DNA from: Phycisphaeraceae bacterium
Lineage (GTDB): Bacteria; Planctomycetota; Phycisphaerae; Phycisphaerales; Phycisphaeraceae
DNA length: 55,268 nucleotides
Assembly (NCBI GenBank): GCA_020831765.1
Contig: JAFIFY010000132.1
Coordinates: 1-55,268 of the forward strand
Direction: 5' to 3'
How positions within the stretch are numbered: position 1 is the stretch's first letter; each line of letters starts with the position of its first letter. Positions 1-7,730 of the stretch are shown here, one piece after another. Under the pieces are notes generated by a model. That model had not been told where the DNA came from. It ran no database searches and saw only the letters and a program-made list of their open reading frames with translations. A program made the position numbers and the translations under genes.

Positions 1-159
1 TTCACCGCCCGCAGTCATGCCTGGCGTGATCCGAACCCGCAGCCCATCGCCGATTCCCGCCGGGGATGCCCTGGGGTGGTTTGCCCGCCGCGCTGGGCAG
101 TTCACCGGGTTGATCCTCGACCGATCCGGGGCATTTCCCGCCAACATATCCTGCATCAA

Positions 160-960
160 TCAGCGTCGCCGCCGCGACAACAGTCCCCCGACGCAGATCA
201 GCGTGATCATGGCCGATGTTGGCTCAGGAAAGATGGTCGTTTCAAGCTCGTCGAAAGGGATGCCATTGGTAATCACAAGCTGTTGCGTAGGTCGATTCCA
301 ACTGAACGACATTCCAAGCGACATCTCACCGTCGAGGTAACCGGCGGCTCGGACATTGCAGACGACGTTATCCGGCAGGCAGCCATCAAAGGGCACGAAG
401 CCATTGCCATCGAGGAAATCAACCTCAAAGATGCCTGCTGGCAGGCAGATCTCGCAATCGCCAGTGAAGAGCTGTACCAGGAAGTTGACGTTCGCTGACA
501 CCGAGCCGCTGAAACTCGGCACATCATTGTCCATCAGGAACTGCACGGTCGGTTGGATGCCGGGTTGGACGACTCCACCCTCGACAGTGCCCAGATTCAA
601 GGAGACGGACATGTTGATATCGAGCGTGCCGCAATCCTGACCACTCAAATCAAGTGATGCCGATGCCCATGGAAAAATGGTGAAGTCCGGGTTGCCGAAG
701 GTGATGTTGTGGAAGACATGCGAGACCGATGCGCTACCGCCAACCGCTCCAAGGCCGACCGATGGTGGGGCGAGGACGAACGAATCGACATCAATGAAAC
801 CCGGTGCTGGGAAATACGTCGGATCCGGATAGGCGCTGGTGGTTTGAAGCTGTATGGACGCCGAACCGCCACCCTCCAGCAGTGTGTAAGTCTGCGCGTG
901 GGTGGCGGTGGCGCATGCCAGCAGCATTGCCGCCAAGGCCAGAAAAAATGGTGCTTTCAT
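160..960 (-). CDS. Exported protein with PEP-CTERM-type C-terminal sorting signal
   Basis: This is a 266-residue exported protein of unknown function. The N-terminus is a clear Sec signal peptide (MKAPFFLALAAMLLACATA, likely cut after THA). The C-terminus has the PEP-CTERM layout: Phe-Pro-Glu-Pro-Thr-Ser, about 14 hydrophobic residues, then four arginines. In known systems such tails are recognised by an exosortase that anchors or releases the protein at the cell surface; no exosortase is in this window. The body is rich in Gly, Asp, Phe and Val with spaced cysteines, and looks like a beta-rich surface protein. The ATG at 960 was chosen because an AAGGAGT ribosome site lies just upstream and the signal peptide starts there; the frame is open 63 bases further upstream. 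It is transcribed in the same direction as the Tad genes but lies 414 bases beyond them, so it is probably a separate unit. Confidence 0.8.
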   Translation of the reverse strand: MKAPFFLALAAMLLACATATHAQTYTLLEGGGSASIQLQTTSAYPDPTYFPAPGFIDVDSFVLAPPSVGLGAVGGSASVSHVFHNITFGNPDFTIFPWASASLDLSGQDCGTLDINMSVSLNLGTVEGGVVQPGIQPTVQFLMDNDVPSFSGSVSANVNFLVQLFTGDCEICLPAGIFEVDFLDGNGFVPFDGCLPDNVVCNVRAAGYLDGEMSLGMSFSWNRPTQQLVITNGIPFDELETTIFPEPTSAMITLICVGGLLSRRRR

Positions 961-1374
961 GTTCGAGACTCCTTGAGAAAAAGTGAGAGAGAAAAAAACG
1001 CGGCACGATAGCCCACACCCCATCGGGGGTGCTATTGAAACAACTCATTGGCCGCTGAGGATCGATACGGTTGCCAACATCCGCGCGAACCGTCCAGCGC
1101 ACCAGCCCTCTCTCAACACAATTCTCTCATCCCAAATCACGGGCGACCCGCCCCGAAAGGACGTGAACAAAACCTAGTAAATTCATTATCGCGTCGACAA
1201 GATGGTAATGGTACCGTGGAAATATTACAATGCAAGAGTAAAACGAACATAGCAGGAAAGAAAATGCTGCAATCTAGGCAACGTCTTGTAAATAAGGAGC
1301 TTACCCACCGTTAAGATTTTCCTGATCCTTTTGCCCCGAAAGTCGTAGCCTTGTGCTGTGAGGCGGGAATCATC
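961..1374. other. Intergenic region between the Tad locus and the PEP-CTERM gene
   Basis: There is no convincing gene here. The half nearest tadC (about 1180-1350) is clearly more AT-rich than its surroundings. It must hold the promoter of the exported-protein gene, but no good -35/-10 pair was found on the minus strand. The only structure noted is the stem-loop at 1008-1035. Confidence 0.6.
1008..1035 (-). other. Stem-loop in the leader of the PEP-CTERM gene
   Basis: The arms ATAGC/GCTAT and ACCCC/GGGGT form a two-part stem with a 4-base loop and a 4-base bulge. On the minus strand it is followed nine bases later by seven T residues (plus 992-998), then the ribosome site of the exported protein. 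It could be an imperfect terminator for Tad readthrough or a leader hairpin. The U run is too far from the stem for a standard intrinsic terminator. Confidence 0.35.
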
Positions 1375-2361
1375 TCACAACGAACCGAACAGGCTGCCGG
1401 TGGCGATGGCCCGCAGGACCATGGGCCCGAGGGCGATAATGACCACGGCGATCAGGATCAGCATGGAAGGGATGAGGATGCGCAGGGAAGCCGAGGCGGC
1501 CAGCTTCTCGGCGCGAACGCTGCGGTGCATGCGCATCATGCTGGACTGGGTCTTGAGAATGGTCGATAGCGGCGTGCCCAGGGCCTCGGACTGGTTGATC
1601 GCGCCCACCACCGAGCGGAGCGGTTCAAGGGGAATGCGATTGGCCATGTTCTTCAGCGCCACCGCACGGCTGGCGCCGAATTCCATTTCGCTCTGAACCA
1701 GGCTCAGTTCCTGGTTGAAATCATCGTCCGGCTCATCCCGGATGACTGTGCTGATGGCTTCGCTGAAGGTGGCGCCGGAGGCCATCATCAGGGCGATCAG
1801 GTCCAGGGTGTAGGGCAGGCGCTTGCTGATTCGCATGACGCGAGACCGCGCTTCATTGTGAAGCAGGTAAATCGGCAATCCGAACCCGACCAGGGCGCCG
1901 ATGAGGATCAGAAACGGCTCGGGCATGCCGATCAGCAGCCAGGTCATGACCGAGGCGAACAGAAGCACCGCGATGCCCGAGAGCAGGGAAAGCGCGAGGA
2001 ACTCATCGACGCTGTAGCCCTTGGGATTGCCCGAGGCGTTCAAGTCGCTACGAATCATCTGGCGGATCGAAGGCACATTGAACCGCGCGGCCACCTGTTG
2101 AAGCGCCGCGAGCATGGGCATCAAAAGCGGCTGCTCGAACAGCGTCTGGCGCTGACCGGCCCCCAGCGCCAGGGCCAGCCGCCGATGAACCGGCGGTTCC
2201 AGCGGAACCGGGTAACGGAAGATCGACCAGACCACCATGAATGTTGAGACGAACACGAGCAACAGCACGGCCACCTGGATGAGCAGGTCCTCCAGGGACA
2301 TGCCGGGCACCGCCGCTTCCGCTTCAAGGTCAACGGCCAGGATGAGCAGGGTCATGTTCAT
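1375..2361 (-). CDS. tadC: Tad pilus inner-membrane platform protein TadC
   Basis: This 328-residue protein is of the type II secretion F (GspF/TadC) family. In Tad systems TadB and TadC form the inner-membrane platform on which the TadA ATPase drives pilin polymerisation. An N-terminal membrane segment lies around residues 28-48, a central pair around 115-160, and a last one around 297-320. The cytoplasmic GspF core contains the SKRLPYTLDLIALMMASG stretch and a helix-rich segment ending GTPLSTILKTQ. It follows tadB by 56 bases and is the last gene of the Tad run. The ATG at 2361 has no strong ribosome site, and an in-frame ATG two codons later is equally possible. Assignment as TadC rather than TadB rests on order and on the longer N-terminal region. 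Confidence 0.88.
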   Translation of the reverse strand: MNMTLLILAVDLEAEAAVPGMSLEDLLIQVAVLLLVFVSTFMVVWSIFRYPVPLEPPVHRRLALALGAGQRQTLFEQPLLMPMLAALQQVAARFNVPSIRQMIRSDLNASGNPKGYSVDEFLALSLLSGIAVLLFASVMTWLLIGMPEPFLILIGALVGFGLPIYLLHNEARSRVMRISKRLPYTLDLIALMMASGATFSEAISTVIRDEPDDDFNQELSLVQSEMEFGASRAVALKNMANRIPLEPLRSVVGAINQSEALGTPLSTILKTQSSMMRMHRSVRAEKLAASASLRILIPSMLILIAVVIIALGPMVLRAIATGSLFGSL

Positions 2362-2417
2362 GGGCGGTTCGATCGGGAATTCAGGGCCTGATGGAGCGCA
2401 TCATCGGTGAGCGATGC

Positions 2418-3335
2418 TCAGATATCCACACTCATGATGTTGCGGATCCACCAGAAGCCGGCGAAAATCAGGCCGACGACCAGCAGGAGCAACAGGCGTC
2501 CGGTCGGTTCGGTGAACAGCATTCTGGTGTCATCCGGGGTGATGATCAGGAGCACACCCACGACGACGAACGGCATCATGGCCATCATTCGCGCCTGGGA
2601 GCGGCCCTGGGCGGTGACGGCGTCGAGCTTGCCTTCGAGCCGCTGGATTTCGCGGATGCTTTCGGCGATGCGGTCGAGGCTTTCGGCCGCGTCACCGCCG
2701 CGCAGCCGGTGCATTTCGATCGCGGTGAACAGCAGGCGGTAATTCTGAAGTCCGATCCGGTTGGCCGCGCTTCGCATGGCCTGGTTCAGGTCCATGCCCA
2801 TGGCGTACTCTCGGAGCAACTGGGCGAATTCCTGCCTGATCGGTCCGACGGTGTTCTCCACGAGCAGTTCCATGGATTGCACGAGGTTCAAGCCTGCCCG
2901 CTGGCCCGAGGCGAGCGTGGTGATGCCGTCGACCAGTTGCTGTTCCAGGCGGATTCGCCGCTTGGTTTCCATATGCCTGAGCACCAGGGGCGGGACGAAA
3001 GCTCCCAGCAACGCTCCGGGAATGAACGCCAGGAGCGAATTGGTGAACATGACGAACAGCGCGCCCGGCACGACGATCAGGCACAGGGCCACGATCAAGG
3101 CGACTCGGGGCGGAATGTTGAGCAGAAGCTGGCGATTGAGCACGCGGTCATAACGGGCCTCGTAGCGCAACATGAGCTGGCGGAACGGCGCCCAGCCGTA
3201 TTGGACGAAAACGAAGACCGCCGACCACGTGGTCAGGGCGATCAGCATCAGCCATGCGATATCCTGCGAGGTCGTCAGGGCCGGCTCGGCGGCTTCCTGC
3301 GTGGTGGCTTGAATGGTAAGCAGCAGGGCGTGCAT
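2418..3335 (-). CDS. tadB: Tad pilus inner-membrane platform protein TadB
   Basis: This 305-residue type II secretion F-family membrane protein is the partner of TadC. There are hydrophobic segments near residues 26-47, 78-100 and 105-120, and two at the C-terminus (about 248-300). The cytoplasmic GspF domain between them contains the expected pattern (LASGQRAGLNLVQSMELL, then LRGGDAAESLDRIAESIRE). It lies 61 bases after the FHA-TadA gene and 56 before tadC, in the usual tadABC order, so one transcript is likely. The start ATG has an AGAGGA element about 11 bases upstream. Its role in the platform complex is inferred from the family. Confidence 0.88.
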   Translation of the reverse strand: MHALLLTIQATTQEAAEPALTTSQDIAWLMLIALTTWSAVFVFVQYGWAPFRQLMLRYEARYDRVLNRQLLLNIPPRVALIVALCLIVVPGALFVMFTNSLLAFIPGALLGAFVPPLVLRHMETKRRIRLEQQLVDGITTLASGQRAGLNLVQSMELLVENTVGPIRQEFAQLLREYAMGMDLNQAMRSAANRIGLQNYRLLFTAIEMHRLRGGDAAESLDRIAESIREIQRLEGKLDAVTAQGRSQARMMAMMPFVVVGVLLIITPDDTRMLFTEPTGRLLLLLVVGLIFAGFWWIRNIMSVDI

Positions 3336-3396
3336 GGCTTACTGGGTCCTCTTTGCCGTCGAGTCGGGACGGAACGATGTCGCCTGGGGTGGGGGC

Positions 3397-5256
3397 CTAG
3401 AGAAAGACGCTCACTTCGATCTGGTCTTTCTCGATCAGTTCGTGTGCGAACTTTGGAATATAACCGGTATGGCGCAGCGTCGGCTGATCCTCGCGGCGCA
3501 GCCGGTAAATGTCCTCAAGCAGGATTTCCCCGGTTTCGCGATCAATTTCCATGACCTCGGAAATATGGGTGACCCGCCGCCGCCCGTTGGAGAAACGCGC
3601 GACCTGCACGACCAGATCGATCGCACCGACGATCTGTTCGCGAATGGCCCGGACGGGCATGTCCACGGCCATGAGCACGAGCGTTTCCAGTCGCTTCATG
3701 GCATCGACGGGTGTATTGGCATGGACGGTCGAGAGCGAGCCATCATGGCCGGTGTTCATGGCCTGAAGCATGTCCAGGGCTTCGGGGCCGCGCACCTCGC
3801 CGACGATGATCCGATCCGGCCGCATGCGCAGGGCGTTGCGGACCAGCTCGCGGATGGTGAACGCTCCGCGGCCCTCGACATTGGCCGGTCGGCCTTCCAG
3901 GCCCACGATATGGGGCTGGGGCAGGCGAAGCTCGGCCGATTCCTCGATGGTGATGATGCGTTCCGATGGCCGGACGAACGCGCCCAGGGTGTTGAGCAGC
4001 GTCGTCTTCCCCGAACCCGTGCCGCCGGAGATGATGATGTTCTTCCGCCCGACGACGCAACCCTTGAGGAACTCGGCCGTCGTGGGGCTGAGACTGCCGC
4101 GATCGACCAGGTCATCGATGGTGAAGGGAATCCAGCCGAACTTGCGGATGGTCAGGCATGGGCCGACCAGCGAGAGCGGCTGGATGATGGCGTTGACGCG
4201 GCTGCCGTCGGCCAGGCGGGCATCGACCAGCGGATTGGCCGTGTCCACACGTCGGCCCACCGGCGCCAGAATCCGCTCGATGATCGAGAGCAGCACCTCA
4301 TCGGAGAAGAAGCTGCGGGTGGTCGGCTGGATGACCCCGTTCTTTTCCACGTAGATGTGTTCCCTGCCCACGACCATGATCTCATTGACGTTGGCCATGT
4401 TCACCAGGTCTTGCAGCGGACCAAGGCCGAACATGATGTCCTCCAGGTCCTTGCTGACGGTGCGCCGAACGATGTACTTACGCAGGGCCGCGCTCATGTC
4501 GGGCAGAATCTGCTCGAAGAGATCATCGAACGCATCTTCGGCGACGGTCAGGTCCTCGGCCACGGTCGCGCTGTCGAAGAGCAGCGGCATCATGTCCACG
4601 ATGGAGCCGACCAGTTCGCCGATGGCCTGTTCACGCTGGGGGTCCAGCAGTCGTTCATCCCCGGCGATGTACTCGGTCTGTACCTTGCCCTGGCACTGGC
4701 GAACCACCTCGGCGATGACCTCGCGGTGCAGATGGGTGTGAACGATGTGGTTGATGACCTCCTCGTTCAGGCGCGAGAGCCCCTTGTCGATCACCTCCTG
4801 CATGTGCCGCAGGATTTCGCCGGTGTAGCTCGAATCGCTCTTGTCGATGTGGCCGGTGATGCGCAGGTTCATCCGCTCGAGCAACTGGGCGTGAACCTTC
4901 TGCTCGAACTCCATCAGCTTCTTCTGAAGCTGGCGCCGGTCATCGGCCAGGCGGTCCTTGCGTCCGGGCGAGACGGCGACGATCGAGAACTGGGCGATCT
5001 GGACCTCATCGCCAAAATCGATCCGCGCCGGCTTGCCTTCGGCGATCTCGCGATTGGAGACCAGCGTGGCCGATTTGCCCAGGCTCTCGACGAACATCTG
5101 GTTGCCCTTGAGGAAGATGCGGGCATGACGGCGATTGACGAACGGCGCGACGATGCGGATTTCGCAGTTCTCATCGCGGCCGATCGTCACCGGTTCTTTT
5201 TCGATCGAAAGCGTGGTTCGGCTGTTTTTGCTGTGGTCGTAAAGCCAGAAATCCAT
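3397..5256 (-). CDS. tadA: FHA-domain TadA/CpaF pilus assembly ATPase
   Basis: This is a 619-residue secretion ATPase that powers pilin polymerisation with TadB/TadC. Residues 1-95 look like a forkhead-associated (FHA) domain: Gly26-Arg27 in VTIGRDENCEI, His44 in NRRHARI, and an Asn at 68. The Ser normally preceding the His motif is Asn41 here. A helical linker of about 200 residues follows, then the CpaF/TadA catalytic half: an N-subdomain with NEIMVVGREHIYVE, Walker A SGGTGSGKTTLLN near residue 410, the Asp box ITIEESAELRL, the Walker B region RIIVGEVRGPEALD, and the His box GHDGSLSTVHAN. Typical TadA proteins are about 420-480 residues, so the FHA domain accounts for most of the extra length. 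It sits between cpaB and tadB. The same locus encodes a Ser/Thr kinase, suggesting phosphorylation-dependent contacts. Confidence 0.93.
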   Translation of the reverse strand: MDFWLYDHSKNSRTTLSIEKEPVTIGRDENCEIRIVAPFVNRRHARIFLKGNQMFVESLGKSATLVSNREIAEGKPARIDFGDEVQIAQFSIVAVSPGRKDRLADDRRQLQKKLMEFEQKVHAQLLERMNLRITGHIDKSDSSYTGEILRHMQEVIDKGLSRLNEEVINHIVHTHLHREVIAEVVRQCQGKVQTEYIAGDERLLDPQREQAIGELVGSIVDMMPLLFDSATVAEDLTVAEDAFDDLFEQILPDMSAALRKYIVRRTVSKDLEDIMFGLGPLQDLVNMANVNEIMVVGREHIYVEKNGVIQPTTRSFFSDEVLLSIIERILAPVGRRVDTANPLVDARLADGSRVNAIIQPLSLVGPCLTIRKFGWIPFTIDDLVDRGSLSPTTAEFLKGCVVGRKNIIISGGTGSGKTTLLNTLGAFVRPSERIITIEESAELRLPQPHIVGLEGRPANVEGRGAFTIRELVRNALRMRPDRIIVGEVRGPEALDMLQAMNTGHDGSLSTVHANTPVDAMKRLETLVLMAVDMPVRAIREQIVGAIDLVVQVARFSNGRRRVTHISEVMEIDRETGEILLEDIYRLRREDQPTLRHTGYIPKFAHELIEKDQIEVSVFL

Positions 5257-5308
5257 TGGGCGTTGCTCGGCGGGTCCGGTGGGGGGTGAGTTTGGACGTT
5301 CCGGACCA

Positions 5309-6151
5309 TCATCGCCCGTATAGACGCGAACCGGTCAGGCTTTCAACCACACGAACAACTTCGGGGTTGACGTTGTGTATGGGTGGATTGCTCGTGCGGC
5401 TGGGGGTCCAGGTCCGCCTTCGGTCGCCGGGATTGCGCAGGGTCAACTGAAATCCGCCGTACTGCGATGTGATGGTCCGTACCTGGGCGAGTGGAACTTG
5501 ATCTTCGGGGCCGATATCCAGGCCGATGGTCCGGAAGCCCCGGGCAGCGCCGCGACCTTCACCCGTGGCGTCCCGCACCAGCGAGCCGACATTGAGCACG
5601 CGAACGTTCTCCATGACCAGCATCTTGCGTGGAAAACTGCCGCCGGCGCCGGGCGGAAACGTGCCGATGATGTCCACGGTCATGCCGGGCCGGAGCGTCT
5701 CGGGTACCTCATCGCCGGTGATGGTGATGGGAAAACCGCGCCGATCATCGGAGGGCAGGCCGGACACCAGACCCTCATCCATCTCACGGAACAGGAAATT
5801 GGTCACCAGCGAATTGGCCGAGGCCGCGCGGCGAACCTCGGTCCGATTGCGGCCCTGAAGGTCCGCATCGCCAACGATCGGGGACAGATACTCGAGATTG
5901 GGAACGATGGAATTGGGTACACGGAAGCTGGTGACATCCCGGTCGGCACTGAACACATCCCCCGGTTCCAGGGACTTGTTCAGCCGATAGAGCGTCACCA
6001 TCTGTTCAACGTTCTGGGCACGAATCTGGGAGACGTAGACCAGCACGACCACGACCGCGAAGAAGGCCAGAAGGAAGGAGATGACCAGCATCTTCGAACC
6101 TTCGATGGGTCGATTGGCTTGCGGTCCGGGTGATGAACTTGATTGGCTCAT
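5309..6151 (-). CDS. cpaB: Flp pilus assembly protein CpaB/RcpC (SAF domain)
   Basis: This 280-residue protein of the CpaB/RcpC family in Tad systems is thought to stabilise or gate the outer-membrane secretin channel. A single N-terminal membrane anchor is at residues about 22-43 (MLVISFLLAFFAVVVVLVYV). It is followed by an SAF-like domain (YRLNKSLEPGDVFSADRDV) and the region FPITITGDEVPETLRPGMTVDIIGTF, typical of RcpC. The C-terminal part is Arg-rich. The ATG at 6151 has a CGGAGC ribosome element upstream. The gene is 52 bases before the FHA-TadA gene. No secretin gene (rcpA/cpaC) is in the window, which is unusual because cpaB normally neighbours one. Confidence 0.85.
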   Translation of the reverse strand: MSQSSSSPGPQANRPIEGSKMLVISFLLAFFAVVVVLVYVSQIRAQNVEQMVTLYRLNKSLEPGDVFSADRDVTSFRVPNSIVPNLEYLSPIVGDADLQGRNRTEVRRAASANSLVTNFLFREMDEGLVSGLPSDDRRGFPITITGDEVPETLRPGMTVDIIGTFPPGAGGSFPRKMLVMENVRVLNVGSLVRDATGEGRGAARGFRTIGLDIGPEDQVPLAQVRTITSQYGGFQLTLRNPGDRRRTWTPSRTSNPPIHNVNPEVVRVVESLTGSRLYGR

Positions 6152-6215
6152 GGTTGGATTAGCTCCGGGTGGGGGCCCGCCTGATCCGCGGCGGGCATGG
6201 GGGCGGGAGGCCGCA

Positions 6216-6962
6216 TTATGGCATAGCGTACCTAAGACGCATCATGATGCGAACGCGGCCTTCATTTTCGATCAGATGGATGTGAACCGCCGTTCGATGC
6301 AGCGCTTCGGCCAATCGCCGGTTGGCCGGAACCGGTTGGTCGGCCGCATCGCGGGGCTCAAACCGCAGCATACGGCTGTGCGCGGACAGATCACGGCCAT
6401 CGACCTGTTCAAACCCTCGTTCACTCAGTTCCTCTTGATAGTACCCCTGAAGGTCTTCCAGGGTTCGCCCATGCACGGACCAGGAGACGATCTCTTCGAC
6501 GAACGGCGAGGCCTCGCGGCGGTGGCCGATGCGTCCGTCAGCGCCCTCTGGGTCGGCGATGCCCAGGGGATTGTTCTCCAGCGGCAGAATCCCCGGCAGC
6601 ACGCCGCGCAGCGGATCATCCATCGGCCGCGACCAGTCGCCCACTTCATCTTCATCGGGGAACCGGGTGGTATCACCGGACAGGGGATCGATCCATGGCG
6701 GATCGGCCGGGCCCGAGCGCCCGATGGCATCAATGGCCAGCACCGCCGCGATGGCGAGCACGGTGGCGGTGACGCTGGCCAGGCCGATCAGGGCCAGGCG
6801 CCCGGGGTTGAAAAGCCGGTTGCCCGCGGGGCGGTCCTGAGCAGTTCCTGACGCCGGAGCCGCCTGGTCTTCGGTCCCGGAAACGGGCACATGTTCGGTG
6901 GGCGCGGCGTCGGGGGCCGCGTCCTGTCCGATCGGGGATTTGGGGGGTGGGTCGATCGACAT
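6216..6962 (-). CDS. Membrane-anchored unknown protein of the Tad locus
   Basis: This 248-residue protein matches no family I recognise. Residues 1-50 are Pro/Ala-rich and probably cytoplasmic, one membrane segment lies at about 53-75 (LALIGLASVTATVLAIAAVLAI), and about 170 residues follow outside. The outer part begins acidic and Pro-rich and ends in a compact alpha/beta-looking stretch (SVHGRTLEDLQGYYQEEL, then VHIHLIENEGRVRIMMRL). It starts five bases after the stop of the upstream TadE-like gene and precedes cpaB by 64 bases, so it is embedded in the Tad transcript and probably acts with the pilus. The ATG at 6962 is preferred because the longer reading frame would overlap the upstream gene by about 150 bases. 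Confidence 0.7.
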   Translation of the reverse strand: MSIDPPPKSPIGQDAAPDAAPTEHVPVSGTEDQAAPASGTAQDRPAGNRLFNPGRLALIGLASVTATVLAIAAVLAIDAIGRSGPADPPWIDPLSGDTTRFPDEDEVGDWSRPMDDPLRGVLPGILPLENNPLGIADPEGADGRIGHRREASPFVEEIVSWSVHGRTLEDLQGYYQEELSERGFEQVDGRDLSAHSRMLRFEPRDAADQPVPANRRLAEALHRTAVHIHLIENEGRVRIMMRLRYAMP

Positions 6963-6967
6963 CCCGT

Positions 6968-7714
6968 TCAGTTGCCTACGTGAGGGCCCTGGTAACCGGG
7001 ACGATAGCGATACCATGCGCGCAAGTGCGGAGCCATGATGGTCTGATGGGCCAGGGACTGAAAAGCCTGATCGAGGTCGTCGTAAAACACTTCCTGAATG
7101 CGGGAGAGGTTCCATGGTCCGCTGCCGCTATGCACCCATTCGCCGCTGGATCGACGGAAACTGTTGACGAATTTCCAGTCGTTGCCGATCCTCGCGTGGT
7201 CGTGGCTGATCGGGCCATCGAAATTGGCCAGCACGCCGCCGCCACTGTGATCGTGGTGTGTGGAAAAGCCCACCGTCACATTGCCGGGGAAGGCATCGTG
7301 ATATTCGCCGATCATCCGGCCGAGGTCGGGGTTGATGTTTGAGCCATGATCCTGGAGCATCCGCAATGCCAATCGGAGATGACCTCCCGCCTGGTCCCGG
7401 TTGATGGACACGGCCGTGCCCAACTGGAACATGGCATTGATGTGTTCGTTGCCCGGTCCGGATTCGGAGGAAGGCCCGTGGGCGTGATCGGCGACGTGCC
7501 ACGCTTCGTAGCGGTCCATGATCTTGGCGCGCTGCATGCGGAGGGTGGCGTGGCCCAGGTAGAGCAGCACGGCCACGATCAGCAGGATGAATGGCAGCAC
7601 GAGCAGTATCTCGAACATCACCGTGCCTCGCCGGCGGTGCCCGGGCGATGTACGCCGGCTTCCCGGCGATTCAACCGCGTCGGGTTTGAATGAGCGGGTA
7701 TGGTTCATGGTCAT
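6968..7714 (-). CDS. tadE: TadE-like pseudopilin
   Basis: This 248-residue protein has a prepilin-like N-terminus. A basic leader ends in RRRG, then T-V-M-F-E with Glu at +5 of the predicted cleavage site, and a hydrophobic helix (ILLVLPFILLIVAVLLYLG). This is the TadE pattern; TadE proteins are minor pseudopilins processed by the locus prepilin peptidase. The rest is a soluble, His-rich domain (HHDHSGGG, ISHDHAR). The chosen ATG at 7714 has GGAAGG six bases upstream; an ATG at 7720 abuts that element and is less likely. It lies 16 bases downstream of the tadG-like gene and five bases upstream of the anchored unknown protein. At 248 residues it is longer than many TadE proteins. Confidence 0.72.
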   Translation of the reverse strand: MTMNHTRSFKPDAVESPGSRRTSPGHRRRGTVMFEILLVLPFILLIVAVLLYLGHATLRMQRAKIMDRYEAWHVADHAHGPSSESGPGNEHINAMFQLGTAVSINRDQAGGHLRLALRMLQDHGSNINPDLGRMIGEYHDAFPGNVTVGFSTHHDHSGGGVLANFDGPISHDHARIGNDWKFVNSFRRSSGEWVHSGSGPWNLSRIQEVFYDDLDQAFQSLAHQTIMAPHLRAWYRYRPGYQGPHVGN

Positions 7715-7730
7715 CAGCATCCTTCCGGCC

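Noticed and set aside
1-18. Possible minus-strand start codon at 18 leading out of the window
   Set aside because: Only six codons are visible and there is no ribosome site.
1357-1379. TGTGAG/CTCACA hairpin at the tadC stop
   Set aside because: The stem is six pairs with an 11-base loop, overlaps the coding end, and no U run follows on the minus strand.
3313-5289. Long plus-strand open frame opposite the FHA-TadA gene
   Set aside because: It is the antisense shadow of a gene with clear ATPase motifs. Its translation is rich in Asp, His and Gly with no domain and no ribosome site.
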